A DNA stretch of 54,202 nucleotides from Lentisphaeria bacterium (GTDB taxonomy: Bacteria > Verrucomicrobiota > Lentisphaeria > Oligosphaerales > Oligosphaeraceae). The stretch is from assembly GCA_016288215.1 (NCBI GenBank), contig JAEEYQ010000064.1, forward strand, positions 1 to 54,202, in the 5' to 3' direction. The notes beneath the pieces were generated by a model. It saw only the letters and a list, made by a program, of their open reading frames with translations, did not search any database and had not been told where the DNA came from. The translations under genes and the position numbers were made by a program. The stretch's first letter is position 1. Each line of letters begins with the position of its first letter. This document shows, piece by piece, positions 37,082 to 45,473 of the stretch.

Positions 37082-38158
37082 TTACTTCTTGAAGGTCACG
37101 GGCTTCTTGGTCCGGCCGGACTCATACAGCCCCATGATCATCTTGTGGGTGGTCTGCAGAATCAGCTCGCCGTTGATCCACGGCTGCCGCTTCTCGGCCA
37201 GCGCGGTGTAGAAGTCCTCGATCTGCTTCGCGTGGCTGGCTCCCCAGTAGGAGGGGCCACCGCCGTAGTCAAATACATCGGCGGGATCCGGCTTGGCGAT
37301 GAATTCGCGACCGTCGTTCAGGGTCACGTGGGCCTCTTCCGCCTGAATGCGGGCGGTGCCGTTCTCGCAGTCCAAAACGATTTCGATCTTGTCGTCGAAG
37401 CTATAGTAGTTCATGCACCAGAAGGAGGCCTTGACGCCGTTCTTGAAGACGATCAGGCCGTTGGCGCTGTCCTCCACGTCCACGGGCTTGCCGGAGGCGT
37501 TGCGGAGCTTGCTGTGGTCCTTGTTGGAGATGTCCACATCGCAGCGGGCCAGGTTGCAGCCCTTGTCGCCATAGCCGATCAGCCAGCACATCAGATCGAT
37601 GGTGTGGATGGCCTGGTCAATCATGGCACCGCCGCCTTCCTGTTCCCAAGTGCCTTTCCACAAGCTACTTGTGTAATATTCAGGAGTGCGGCACCAGGTG
37701 ACGGTGGCGCGGGCCGCCTTGATTTCACCCAGAAGGCCGCCGTCGAGGCATTTCTTCACCAGCTGGCTGCCGGCGTTGTAGCGGTTCTGGAAGATGACGC
37801 CGAGGGTCTTCTTGTTGGCTTTGGCGGCGGCCACCATGGCTTCCGCCTGTTTCATGGAAATGGCCATGGGCTTCTCCGTCAACACGTTGCAGCCCAATTC
37901 CAGGGCTCTGACGGCCACGGGGGAATGGAGATAATGGGGCAGACAAATGTGCACCACGTCCAATTTTTCCTTTTGGATCATCTCCTCAAAGTCCGTGTAG
38001 GTCGCCTTGCAGCCAAAGAGGGCGGCGCGGGCCTTCGCCAATTCCGGAACCAAATCGCAACACGCCACGACCGTGGCGTTGGACTGACTTTTCGCCGGCA
38101 TGCCATGGAAAGGCGAGATGCGGCCGCAGCCGATGATGCCAACCCGAAATTTCTTCAT
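37082..38158 (-). CDS. Gfo/Idh/MocA-family oxidoreductase
   Basis: A 358-residue NAD(P)-dependent dehydrogenase. The N-terminal Rossmann fold has FRVGIIGCGRIS, DVVHICLPHYLHSPVAVRALELG and the characteristic VLTEKPMA (E-K-P, catalytic Lys). The C-terminal domain has EGGGAMIDQAIHTIDLMCWLIG with the H-x-x-D of the active site. It acts on sugars, sugar acids or inositols; the exact substrate is unknown. It is the first gene of the minus operon and is 36 bp from araM. The 283-bp spacer to the divergent membrane glycosyltransferase must hold its promoter; I see no convincing box there. Confidence 0.92.
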   Translation of the reverse strand: MKKFRVGIIGCGRISPFHGMPAKSQSNATVVACCDLVPELAKARAALFGCKATYTDFEEMIQKEKLDVVHICLPHYLHSPVAVRALELGCNVLTEKPMAISMKQAEAMVAAAKANKKTLGVIFQNRYNAGSQLVKKCLDGGLLGEIKAARATVTWCRTPEYYTSSLWKGTWEQEGGGAMIDQAIHTIDLMCWLIGYGDKGCNLARCDVDISNKDHSKLRNASGKPVDVEDSANGLIVFKNGVKASFWCMNYYSFDDKIEIVLDCENGTARIQAEEAHVTLNDGREFIAKPDPADVFDYGGGPSYWGASHAKQIEDFYTALAEKRQPWINGELILQTTHKMIMGLYESGRTKKPVTFKK

Positions 38159-38441
38159 GTGAAATCACTCCGTGTGTATTGTGTCTGAATTCTGACATCG
38201 GACGAAAGCCGCCCGAACAGGAATACTATAAATCATCTGCATGAACAATCAAATCTCCACCTGCCAACTCCCTATGCAATTCAAGGGAAATGCGGATTTC
38301 ACAGCGATGGACATGATTCGCGTTCAGCAGAGCCTATCCATCGCCGATACGAACAAACCGCGGCATTCACGCTTGCATTTTCAACGGTGCATGTTATATC
38401 ATAAGGGATGACGATGGCCATGACGATACAGGGGGAAGCGT

Positions 38442-39668
38442 GTGACAACGGACATGAATGACATTCCAAACGGAGGAAATTCCGGTTCGGGCACGAAGCG
38501 GTTCTATCTTCTCTATCTTGTTCTCTCGCTAGTAGTTATGATACAGACTGCGGGCTTTTTATGCCTTCCGTCCGTCTTTGCGGCGGGAGGCTATCGGGGG
38601 CCGGAGCATTGGCGGGAGGAGACGCCGGCCGGCGTGCGCTTCAGCGGAGACAGCGACCGCTACATCTGCGGCGGCGCGAAATTGGCCCATGGCATTGACG
38701 AAGGCGTGCCTCTTTCCTATTCTTATATAGGATATATAGGGATTGTGGCGGCGAGCTTGAAGGCGGGCGGCGGCCTGTTGGGCGTGGTGGCCGTTCAGGC
38801 GCTGGCGGGCTGCATGGGGCTGCTTTGCATCATGAAGATTGGGGAGCGGTTAGGCGGGACGTGGCTTGGCGGCGTGGCCGGCGCCATCTATGCGCTGAAT
38901 CCGGAATTTGCCGTGTGGCACTGCTTTATCATGACGGAGTCCCTTTACATCTCCGGCGTCTGCGTCGCCTGTTTTCTGCTGCTGTGGGCGAGGGAAGGGC
39001 GAAAATGGCGCTATGTGGCCGTGCTGTTGGCGTTGGTCGCCGTGGCCACATTGCGCCCCCATGGATGGTTTCTGCTGCCGATTGCAGGGTGCTTCTGGTG
39101 TCTGGAGACGGCGTGGGCACCCCTTCGCAAAGCCGTGGCCTGCGGGGTGGTTTTGCTGCTTTTCGTGGGAGTCGTGGCGGGAGCGGGCTGTTTCCGTCAG
39201 CGCATGGGGCAGGAGAGTCCGGCCATGCGCATGTACAGAGGGGAAGTGGTTTGGGAGGAGGAAGTCTGGCGGGTGGAGATGCCGCCGCCGCCGGAGGACG
39301 GGACGGCCCCCATGGCCATTGTCGGCTACATTGTCCGACATCCCGTGGCCTGCACATGGTTGGCGGCTAAACGGTTGATGGTGATGTTCTTCCGAGTTCG
39401 GCCTAGCTATTCTCCCGTCCACAACCTCTTCTGCATCGGCATCTATGTCCCGTTGGCCCTTTTGGGATTGGCGGGGGCGCTGTTGGCATGGCGGAAGCCG
39501 GAGGGGATGGCCGCCATCCTGCTGGTTGGCGTCCACGCTCTGGTTGTGGCCCTGACTTTCAACGACAATGACGGACGCTTCACCTTATACATCACACCGG
39601 AACTGGGCCTGCTGGCGGCGGTGGCCCTCATTTGGCTGGCAATCAGAATAAAACGCGTAAGTCATTGA
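38442..39668 (+). CDS. GT-C-type membrane glycosyltransferase (GT39/83-like)
   Basis: A 408-residue protein with about nine transmembrane segments. The first hydrophobic segment (residues about 22-48) is followed by an extracytoplasmic loop holding SGDSDRYICGGAKLAHG, where the Asp is the likely catalytic residue as in the D-x-D/E-x-Y loop of GT-C enzymes. NPEFAVWHCFIMTESLYISGVC and LRPHGWFLLPIAG are also typical of the PMT/ArnT-like group. It probably transfers sugar from a polyprenyl-phosphate donor to an envelope acceptor. GTG 38442 has GGGGGA 5 bases upstream; ATG 38454 is an alternative. An AT-rich repeat encodes Y-S-Y-I-G-Y-I-G at about residues 92-99. Confidence 0.75.
   Translation: MTTDMNDIPNGGNSGSGTKRFYLLYLVLSLVVMIQTAGFLCLPSVFAAGGYRGPEHWREETPAGVRFSGDSDRYICGGAKLAHGIDEGVPLSYSYIGYIGIVAASLKAGGGLLGVVAVQALAGCMGLLCIMKIGERLGGTWLGGVAGAIYALNPEFAVWHCFIMTESLYISGVCVACFLLLWAREGRKWRYVAVLLALVAVATLRPHGWFLLPIAGCFWCLETAWAPLRKAVACGVVLLLFVGVVAGAGCFRQRMGQESPAMRMYRGEVVWEEEVWRVEMPPPPEDGTAPMAIVGYIVRHPVACTWLAAKRLMVMFFRVRPSYSPVHNLFCIGIYVPLALLGLAGALLAWRKPEGMAAILLVGVHALVVALTFNDNDGRFTLYITPELGLLAAVALIWLAIRIKRVSH
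38717..38740. repeat. AT-rich palindromic element (copy e), inside the GT-C gene
   Basis: TTCTTATATAGGATATATAG in this segment matches the GG-ATATA(T)AG core of the copies at 1227 and 7560. It is in frame, encoding Tyr/Ile/Gly residues just before a transmembrane helix. Confidence 0.45.
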
Positions 39669-39679
39669 TTGTCAATGAG

Positions 39680-39765
39680 TTATAAAAGTTATAAAAACTC
39701 TAGAATCTCTAGAATCTCTAGAAAAATTTCTAATTTCTAATTTCTAATTCCTAATTTCTAATTCC
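39680..39765 (-). repeat. Composite 9-mer/7-mer array, copy 3 (inverted)
   Basis: TTATAAAAG-type pairs (39680-39697), three CTAGAATCT/CTAGAAAAA nonamers (39700-39726), then five heptamers TTTCTAA, TTTCTAA, TTTCTAA, TTCCTAA, TTTCTAA (39727-39761). Read on the minus strand the order is heptamers, T-run, nonamers, exactly as in copy 2 at 3119. It abuts the ribE stop codon, again directly 3' of a gene. Confidence 0.75.
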
Positions 39766-40416
39766 TTACAGAAATCCCGCCTGCGCCAGATGCTCCATGG
39801 TGGCGTGGCTGTCGCCGTCGCTTTGCTCTTTCAGCTGGAGATGGCGGAGAATATAGCGGCCCACGGGATCCGCCTCCAGATTGACCACGTCTCCCGTCTT
39901 CAAGGCGGCCAGGTTCGTGTGGGACCAGGTGTGGGGGATGATGTTGACGCCAAAGGAGTCCCGCTCCAGCCGCGAAATGGTCAGCGACACGCCGTTGATG
40001 GCGATGCTGCCCTTCATGATGACCAGTTCGCGGAGGGCAGGGGGCAGGGCGATGTCCAGAACGCGGTCATCGCCCTTTCGGCCGATGGCGATGATGGGGG
40101 CGGTGCAGTCGATGTGGCCGCTGACGAGATGTCCGCCCAATGGGTCGCCCATGCGGAGGGCAGGCTCCAGATTGATGGGGCTGCCCCCGTGGGACAGTCC
40201 CAAGTTGCTGCGGCTCAACGTCTCCTCCATGGCGTGAAAATGCAGGATGGCGCCTTCCATGGACTCGATGGTCAGGCAGACGCCGTTGCAGGCGATGCTG
40301 TCGCCGATATGGACGGCGCTCAAATCCATTTGAGTTCGGATGGCGATTTTGGCGGCGTTGCCGATTTTGGAGAGGGAGACGACGGAGCCGATGTCCTGCA
40401 CGATGCCTGTGAACAT
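39766..40416 (-). CDS. ribE: Riboflavin synthase alpha subunit
   Basis: A 216-residue riboflavin synthase, which dismutates two 6,7-dimethyl-8-ribityllumazines to riboflavin. It shows the invariant MFTGIVQDIGSV start, the two homologous lumazine-binding barrels with CNGVCLTIES and INGVSLTISR, GGHLVSGHID and NIIPHTWSHTNL. It is alone here, without ribD, ribBA or ribH, and no FMN riboswitch is recognised in the 187-bp spacer to pgi. Confidence 0.96.
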   Translation of the reverse strand: MFTGIVQDIGSVVSLSKIGNAAKIAIRTQMDLSAVHIGDSIACNGVCLTIESMEGAILHFHAMEETLSRSNLGLSHGGSPINLEPALRMGDPLGGHLVSGHIDCTAPIIAIGRKGDDRVLDIALPPALRELVIMKGSIAINGVSLTISRLERDSFGVNIIPHTWSHTNLAALKTGDVVNLEADPVGRYILRHLQLKEQSDGDSHATMEHLAQAGFL

Positions 40417-40603
40417 GGAAAACTCGCGGGTTGCGGATGGGTTTTGCGGAAGCGCGGGGCCTCCGGGTTGCGGGGAGCGGAGTATGGGTTACATTAATGA
40501 CATGGTTTTCAAGAGCCGCTGAAATATAGCCTCTTGCCGTTGAAATGCCAATGGCGGCGATGGCGATGGCGGTCATTCCGCGATACAATTAAGGAGAAAA
40601 GCA

Positions 40604-42256
40604 ATGAGTGATGTGACGCAATTGAATGCCTGGAAGGCACTTCAGAAGCATGTTGAGACAATGAAGGGGACGCATCTGGCGGACTTGTTCGCGGCGGATC
40701 CGAACCGCGCGGCGACCTTCTCCATGGAGTTTGAGGATCTGCTGCTGGACTATTCGAAGAATTTTGTCACGGCGGAGACGATGAAGGAGCTGTTTGCCTT
40801 GGCGCGGGAGTCCGGTCTGGCCGCCGCCATCGAGGCCATGTTCACAGGCGAGCGCATCAACAGGATGGAGGACCGTGCGGTTTTGCACATCGCCCTGCGC
40901 AACCAGTCCGAATGGCCCATCACCACCGTCGACGGCAAGACGGGCGCCGTGCAGGATGTGGTGAAGGACGTCAATGCGGTGCTGGCGCACATGCGGCAAT
41001 TCGCCGCGCAGGTCCGCGGCGGCGAATGGAAAGGGGCCACGGGCAAGGCGATCCGCAACATCATCAACATCGGCATCGGCGGCTCGGATTTGGGGCCGAA
41101 GATGGCCTGCGAGGCGCTGAAGGCCTATACGGACCCGAAGCTGAACGTCCAGTTCGTCTCCAACGTGGATGGCTTCCATCTGGTGGATACCGTTCGCGGG
41201 CTTGACCCCGAAGAGACGCTCTTCATCATTGCGTCCAAGACCTTTACGACGCAGGAGACCATGACGAACGCCCGCAGCGCCCGCGCCTGGCTGGTCAAGG
41301 CGCTGGGGGAGGCCGCCATCGCGCGGCATTTCGTCGCCGTCTCCACCAACGAGGCGGAGGTCCGCGGCTTTGGCATCGATCCCTCGAACATGTTCGGCTT
41401 CTGGGACTGGGTCGGCGGCCGCTACTCCATGTGCAGCGCCATCGGCCTGCCCATCATGATCGCCATCGGGGCGGAGAATTTCGACCGCATGCTCGACGGC
41501 TTCCACGCCATGGACAAGCACTTCCGCACGGCCCCCTTCGAGAAGAACATGCCGGTCATTTTGGCCCTTTTGGGCGTGTGGTACAACAATTTCTTCGGCG
41601 CCCAAAGCCACGCCATTTTGCCCTACGACCAGGCCATGCACCGCTTCGCCGCCCATCTGCAACAGGTTGACATGGAAAGCAATGGCAAATCCGTGGACCG
41701 CGACGGCGATTGGGTCACGTGGCAGACGGGGCCCGTCATTTGGGGCGAGCCGGGCACCAACAGCCAGCACAGCTTCTTCCAGCTGCTCCATCAGGGCACC
41801 AAGCTGATTCCGGCGGATTTCATCGGCTTCTGCCAGTCCCGCACACCTATCGGCGAACATCATAAGATTCTGATGGCCAACTTCATCGCGCAGACGGAGG
41901 CGTTGGCGTTCGGCCGCAGCACGGAAGAAGTCCGCGCGGAGGCCGCAAAGAAGGGCGAGCCCCTTTCCGACGTGAAGGCGCTGCAGAAGACCTTCAAGGG
42001 AGACCGCCCCACCAACACGCTGCTGGCGGATCAGCTCACGCCGCGCATGCTGGGCATCCTCATGGCCCTCTATGAACACAAGATCTTCACTCAGGGCATC
42101 ATCTGGAACATCTACTCCTTCGACCAATGGGGCGTCCAGCTGGGCAAGGACCTGGCCAAGAAGGTGCTGGCGGACTTCCAGGCGGAAGACGGCGCCATGA
42201 ACGCCCACGACTCCTCCACCACTGCCCTCATCCGGCGGCTGAAGCAGCGCGCCTGA
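40604..42256 (+). CDS. pgi: Glucose-6-phosphate isomerase
   Basis: A 550-residue Pgi of the E. coli/eukaryotic size class that interconverts glucose-6-phosphate and fructose-6-phosphate. Motifs are [75 protein letters not shown] (catalytic Glu and His) and [28 protein letters not shown] (signature 2). AAGGAG lies about 8 bases before the ATG. It links exogenous hexose to glycolysis and to the glycogen operon elsewhere in the window. A GC-rich imperfect hairpin without a U-run lies at about 42270-42312. Confidence 0.97.
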   Translation: MSDVTQLNAWKALQKHVETMKGTHLADLFAADPNRAATFSMEFEDLLLDYSKNFVTAETMKELFALARESGLAAAIEAMFTGERINRMEDRAVLHIALRNQSEWPITTVDGKTGAVQDVVKDVNAVLAHMRQFAAQVRGGEWKGATGKAIRNIINIGIGGSDLGPKMACEALKAYTDPKLNVQFVSNVDGFHLVDTVRGLDPEETLFIIASKTFTTQETMTNARSARAWLVKALGEAAIARHFVAVSTNEAEVRGFGIDPSNMFGFWDWVGGRYSMCSAIGLPIMIAIGAENFDRMLDGFHAMDKHFRTAPFEKNMPVILALLGVWYNNFFGAQSHAILPYDQAMHRFAAHLQQVDMESNGKSVDRDGDWVTWQTGPVIWGEPGTNSQHSFFQLLHQGTKLIPADFIGFCQSRTPIGEHHKILMANFIAQTEALAFGRSTEEVRAEAAKKGEPLSDVKALQKTFKGDRPTNTLLADQLTPRMLGILMALYEHKIFTQGIIWNIYSFDQWGVQLGKDLAKKVLADFQAEDGAMNAHDSSTTALIRRLKQRA

Positions 42257-42367
42257 GACGACTTGCGACGACGGCGCCGCCTTTTCGACGAAAGCAGGGG
42301 CGGCGTCGCGGCGATGGCTTTCAAATGATTTTGTAACATGCTTATATAGAACAACTTGGAGCAATTC

Positions 42368-43984
42368 ATGCCGGAATCGGAGCATGCACCGCAAAAGGCC
42401 CTTGAGACCTGGCTCATTCAGCTGGAGAACCTGAATCCGGACCTGACCGGATGGGAGCTGTTCCGCATTTGGGAGCTGGCCCGCCAGACCGGTCCGGAGG
42501 GCTTTGACATGGCCGCCGCCCACACGGCACGGCTCATTGACCTCTATCTCGCCAGCGATGTCAAGCAGAAGGGCAAGGACATTCTGGCGGAGTATTTCTT
42601 TGAGCTGGACAAATGTGCCAAAAAGCTCTGCGACAAAGGGTTAATCGCAGCGCCGATCATCAACGAGAAGGCCTCCTTCACCACGGCGATGGTGCCTGCG
42701 CAGACGACCACCGCCCTGGATCGCTGTCGCATCATGAACCGCGTGGACATGCCCGCCCTGCTCACGAAGGCCGCCGATGCCTTCCGCCGACGCAATGAAG
42801 TGGTGGAGACGGTGTTGGAGATCGCCTTCCGCATTCTGTGGCTGCTTGATGAGAACCGCGCCATCCAGTGGTTCAAGGCCTATTTCGCCGCCCACGACAA
42901 GGAGCTGGATCCGGATGTGATCCGCGACGCGCTGACCACTCTCTCCCACGCCGCCGAACTTCCCATGGACGTGCTGGCCTGGGCAGAACGCTGGAGCGTG
43001 GACCCCAATTTGAGGGAATATTGGCCGCTGGTGACTCGAAAGGCAGATAAGTTATTGTGCGGCAATGGTTTGCGTAATTGGGCAAAAAACTGCTCCCCCC
43101 GCAACGCTTCTTTGGCACATCTGCGGCTGATGGTGCGGATGGACAAGCTGGACGATGACAGTCTGCTGGCCTGGCTTCGCCGTTCTCTTGACGAATTGGG
43201 GGAGTGCGTCCTTCGGTTCATGGCATTGGAGAACTCCCTTGAGGGGCAGGGGGACCGAAAGGACTGGATTCAGGTGACCCTGTTCAGCGAGCTGAAGCGC
43301 ATCGCCTCCCTTTTCCCCGTCATGCTGATGGCCTGCGACCAGCTCCTGTGCCTTCCCGACGGGACGGAACAGCTGGCCATGGCGTTCATGGGACTCTCCG
43401 GCAAGGGGCGCGATTTGTGGGAGAAGCGGCTTCTGGAATTCTCCACCAAAGTCATCCGCCGCACCTTCGTGTACGATATGCGGGCCCATCGGACGCCGGT
43501 GGAGACCATTCGGCGGCTGACCTTCGGCGATGACAATGCCTTCCGCGCCGCCTACGCCGAGCTGGATTTCTTCAGCGAGCAGTTCGACTCCTATGAACAG
43601 CGGGAGAAGGTCATCCGCAAACTGGCGGTCTATTACGCCAGCTACCGCCATGTTCAGCTCATCGGCGCGGAAATCGCCAAACGCTATCGCAGCCTGATGC
43701 GCATGCTCCACGAGGACTTCCTGCGGCAGTATCTGACCGAAGCCCAGCTGAAGGAGCTGGCTGAAATCGGCGTGCTGCGGGATTTGGCGACGCAGGCCGC
43801 CGCCGCCCGCAGGTATCTGGCTCGCCGAAGAAAGATCGAGTCCACTTTGGAGGACATGATGGCCTCCAAGATCGATTATGAACAAGCAATTCGCAATGAA
43901 CGACTTGGTGTGTTCCGCCGGCTGATGGACAAATCGACGCCGACGGTGCCGCCCATGACAACCGACACAAAAATGAGGCAATGA
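42368..43984 (+). CDS. Large all-helical cytoplasmic protein, unknown function
   Basis: 538 residues, no signal peptide or membrane segment, rich in Leu, Glu, Arg and Ala and predicted to be almost entirely alpha-helical (possible TPR- or HEAT-like solenoid). Blocks such as TGWELFRIWELARQTGPEGFD, AHTARLIDLYLASDVKQKGKD, and EQAIRNERLGVFRRLM are visible, but no catalytic motif is seen. ATG 42368 with GGAG 7 bases upstream is preferred to TTG 42356. Its stop overlaps the start of the GH28-like lipoprotein (ATGA), so the two are translationally coupled. I do not recognise the family. Confidence 0.7.
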   Translation: MPESEHAPQKALETWLIQLENLNPDLTGWELFRIWELARQTGPEGFDMAAAHTARLIDLYLASDVKQKGKDILAEYFFELDKCAKKLCDKGLIAAPIINEKASFTTAMVPAQTTTALDRCRIMNRVDMPALLTKAADAFRRRNEVVETVLEIAFRILWLLDENRAIQWFKAYFAAHDKELDPDVIRDALTTLSHAAELPMDVLAWAERWSVDPNLREYWPLVTRKADKLLCGNGLRNWAKNCSPRNASLAHLRLMVRMDKLDDDSLLAWLRRSLDELGECVLRFMALENSLEGQGDRKDWIQVTLFSELKRIASLFPVMLMACDQLLCLPDGTEQLAMAFMGLSGKGRDLWEKRLLEFSTKVIRRTFVYDMRAHRTPVETIRRLTFGDDNAFRAAYAELDFFSEQFDSYEQREKVIRKLAVYYASYRHVQLIGAEIAKRYRSLMRMLHEDFLRQYLTEAQLKELAEIGVLRDLATQAAAARRYLARRRKIESTLEDMMASKIDYEQAIRNERLGVFRRLMDKSTPTVPPMTTDTKMRQ

Positions 43985-45405
43985 GAAACATGTTTAGAGG
44001 AATTTTGGTTTCGGCGCTTTCCATGGCATTGTGTGGCTGCGTGACGACTACCGTGGTAACGGTGCCCGCTCCGGAGGGGGCACCACAGGTTGATGACTAT
44101 CAGGTCGCCGTCAACGGAAAGCCTGTGGCGCTGTACACCGCCATGGCGGATGACGGCAAAGGGGACAACTACTATTTCGGCTCCTTCGATTTTGACGGCC
44201 CCGTGGAGGTGCGGATTTCCTCCATCGTTCCGCTGAACCGTGCGCAGATTCTTCCCGCCGCCAAATTCGGCATCGTGCCTGAGTTCCTCTCCAAGAATGA
44301 GTTGCGTTTCACGGTGGACCGTCCCTTCCGAATTTGCCTGGAGACGGATGGCCGTCGAAAGCCTCTTCTGCTCTTCGGCAACGAAATGGAGACGGATGCC
44401 CCGTCCCCCGACGACCCCAACGTGGTCTATTTCGGGCCGGGAAACCATCTGGCGGGGAAGATTGAGCTGAAGGCCAACCAGACCCTGTATCTGGCCGCCG
44501 GCTCCATCGTCAACGGCGCCGTCTTCGCCGAAGGGGACAACATCACCATCCGCGGACGGGGCATTCTGGCTGGGGAAGCCTATGCCCGCTGGAAGGGTCC
44601 CCATGGCTGGATGATGACCCTCGCCAACGGCAAAAACATCACCGTGCGGGACATCATTTTCCGCAATCCCTACACGTGGCAACTGGTCGCCCACGGCTGC
44701 GACGGCGTGGTGGTGGACAATGTCAAGATCTGCGGCGCCCGCATGATCAACGACGATGGCATCGACATCTGCAACACCCGAAACATGACCGTCCGCAACT
44801 GCTTCATCCGCACGGACGACGACTGCATCGCCATCAAGGGCATCGGACCCAAAAAGTGGAATCAGGGGGCGCTGCCCTGTGAACATATCCGCGTGGACGA
44901 CTGCGAACTGTGGACGGACATGGCCAACATCTACCGCATCGGCTACGAATGCAACGCCGCCCAAATGGCCGACATCGTGTCCCGAAACTGCGATGTGCTC
45001 CATTATTCGGCGGACTATCGGACGCCGGACAAGTATTGGGCAAACTGCGTCATCTTCCTCCAGCCCGGTGGCGGCATGCCCATGCATGACATTCATTTCG
45101 AGGACATTCGGATCAACGCCGACGACATTTCCACCGTCTTGCTCAACGCCCGCTCCATGAAGACCAGCGCAGGGGAGCAGTACACGACGGGAGGCGTCCT
45201 CTACAACTGCAGCCTCCGAAACGTCAGCATCGAGGGCCAACGGCCTCAGAACTACAAGGCCCATATGCTCTTCGAAGGCCTTGGCGAGGGGGAGATGGTG
45301 CGGAACATCCTGCTGAAGAACGTGACCCTCTTCGGCGAAAAGGTCACCCGCAACCATCCGGACGTCACCATCAACGATTTCACCAAAGACATCGAATTTC
45401 AATGA
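43981..45405 (+). CDS. GH28-like (polygalacturonase-fold) lipoprotein
   Basis: A 474-residue lipoprotein (lipobox M-A-L-C-G-C, acylated Cys about 20) with a short beta domain and then a right-handed parallel beta-helix. NDDGIDICNTRNMTVRNC and TDDDCIAIKG correspond to the N-x-D and D-D catalytic motifs of GH28. The usual G-H-G-x-S-I-G and R-I-K motifs are replaced by IYRIGYEC and by no clear equivalent, so the specificity or activity may differ from polygalacturonase. It is probably exposed in the periplasm or at the outer membrane. Its start overlaps the previous gene by 4 bp. Confidence 0.82.
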   Translation: MRNMFRGILVSALSMALCGCVTTTVVTVPAPEGAPQVDDYQVAVNGKPVALYTAMADDGKGDNYYFGSFDFDGPVEVRISSIVPLNRAQILPAAKFGIVPEFLSKNELRFTVDRPFRICLETDGRRKPLLLFGNEMETDAPSPDDPNVVYFGPGNHLAGKIELKANQTLYLAAGSIVNGAVFAEGDNITIRGRGILAGEAYARWKGPHGWMMTLANGKNITVRDIIFRNPYTWQLVAHGCDGVVVDNVKICGARMINDDGIDICNTRNMTVRNCFIRTDDDCIAIKGIGPKKWNQGALPCEHIRVDDCELWTDMANIYRIGYECNAAQMADIVSRNCDVLHYSADYRTPDKYWANCVIFLQPGGGMPMHDIHFEDIRINADDISTVLLNARSMKTSAGEQYTTGGVLYNCSLRNVSIEGQRPQNYKAHMLFEGLGEGEMVRNILLKNVTLFGEKVTRNHPDVTINDFTKDIEFQ

Positions 45406-45431
45406 GATGTACATATGATAAAGTTGTAAAA

Positions 45432-45459
45432 TTCCTCATTCCTAATTTCTAATTTTCTC
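45432..45459 (-). repeat. Heptamer array, copy 4 (inverted, heptamers only)
   Basis: TTCCTCA, TTCCTAA, TTTCTAA and a degenerate TTTTCTC run from 45432 to 45459, the same units as in copy 3 but without nonamers. It lies in the short spacer before the gene at 45474 and 3' of the GH28-like gene. Confidence 0.55.
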
Positions 45460-45473
45460 TCTGGGAGAATAAA

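Noticed and set aside
35633..38188. Plus-strand frames (including one of 624 codons) opposite araM and the MocA-like gene
   Set aside because: The minus-strand frames carry clear family motifs, operon spacing and start sites; the plus frames do not.
42270..42312. Terminator after pgi
   Set aside because: A GC-rich imperfect hairpin is present but no U-run follows, and bulges are needed to pair the arms.
40589..42523. A 644-codon minus-strand frame antisense to pgi
   Set aside because: pgi is unambiguous and the antisense frame lacks any family motif.
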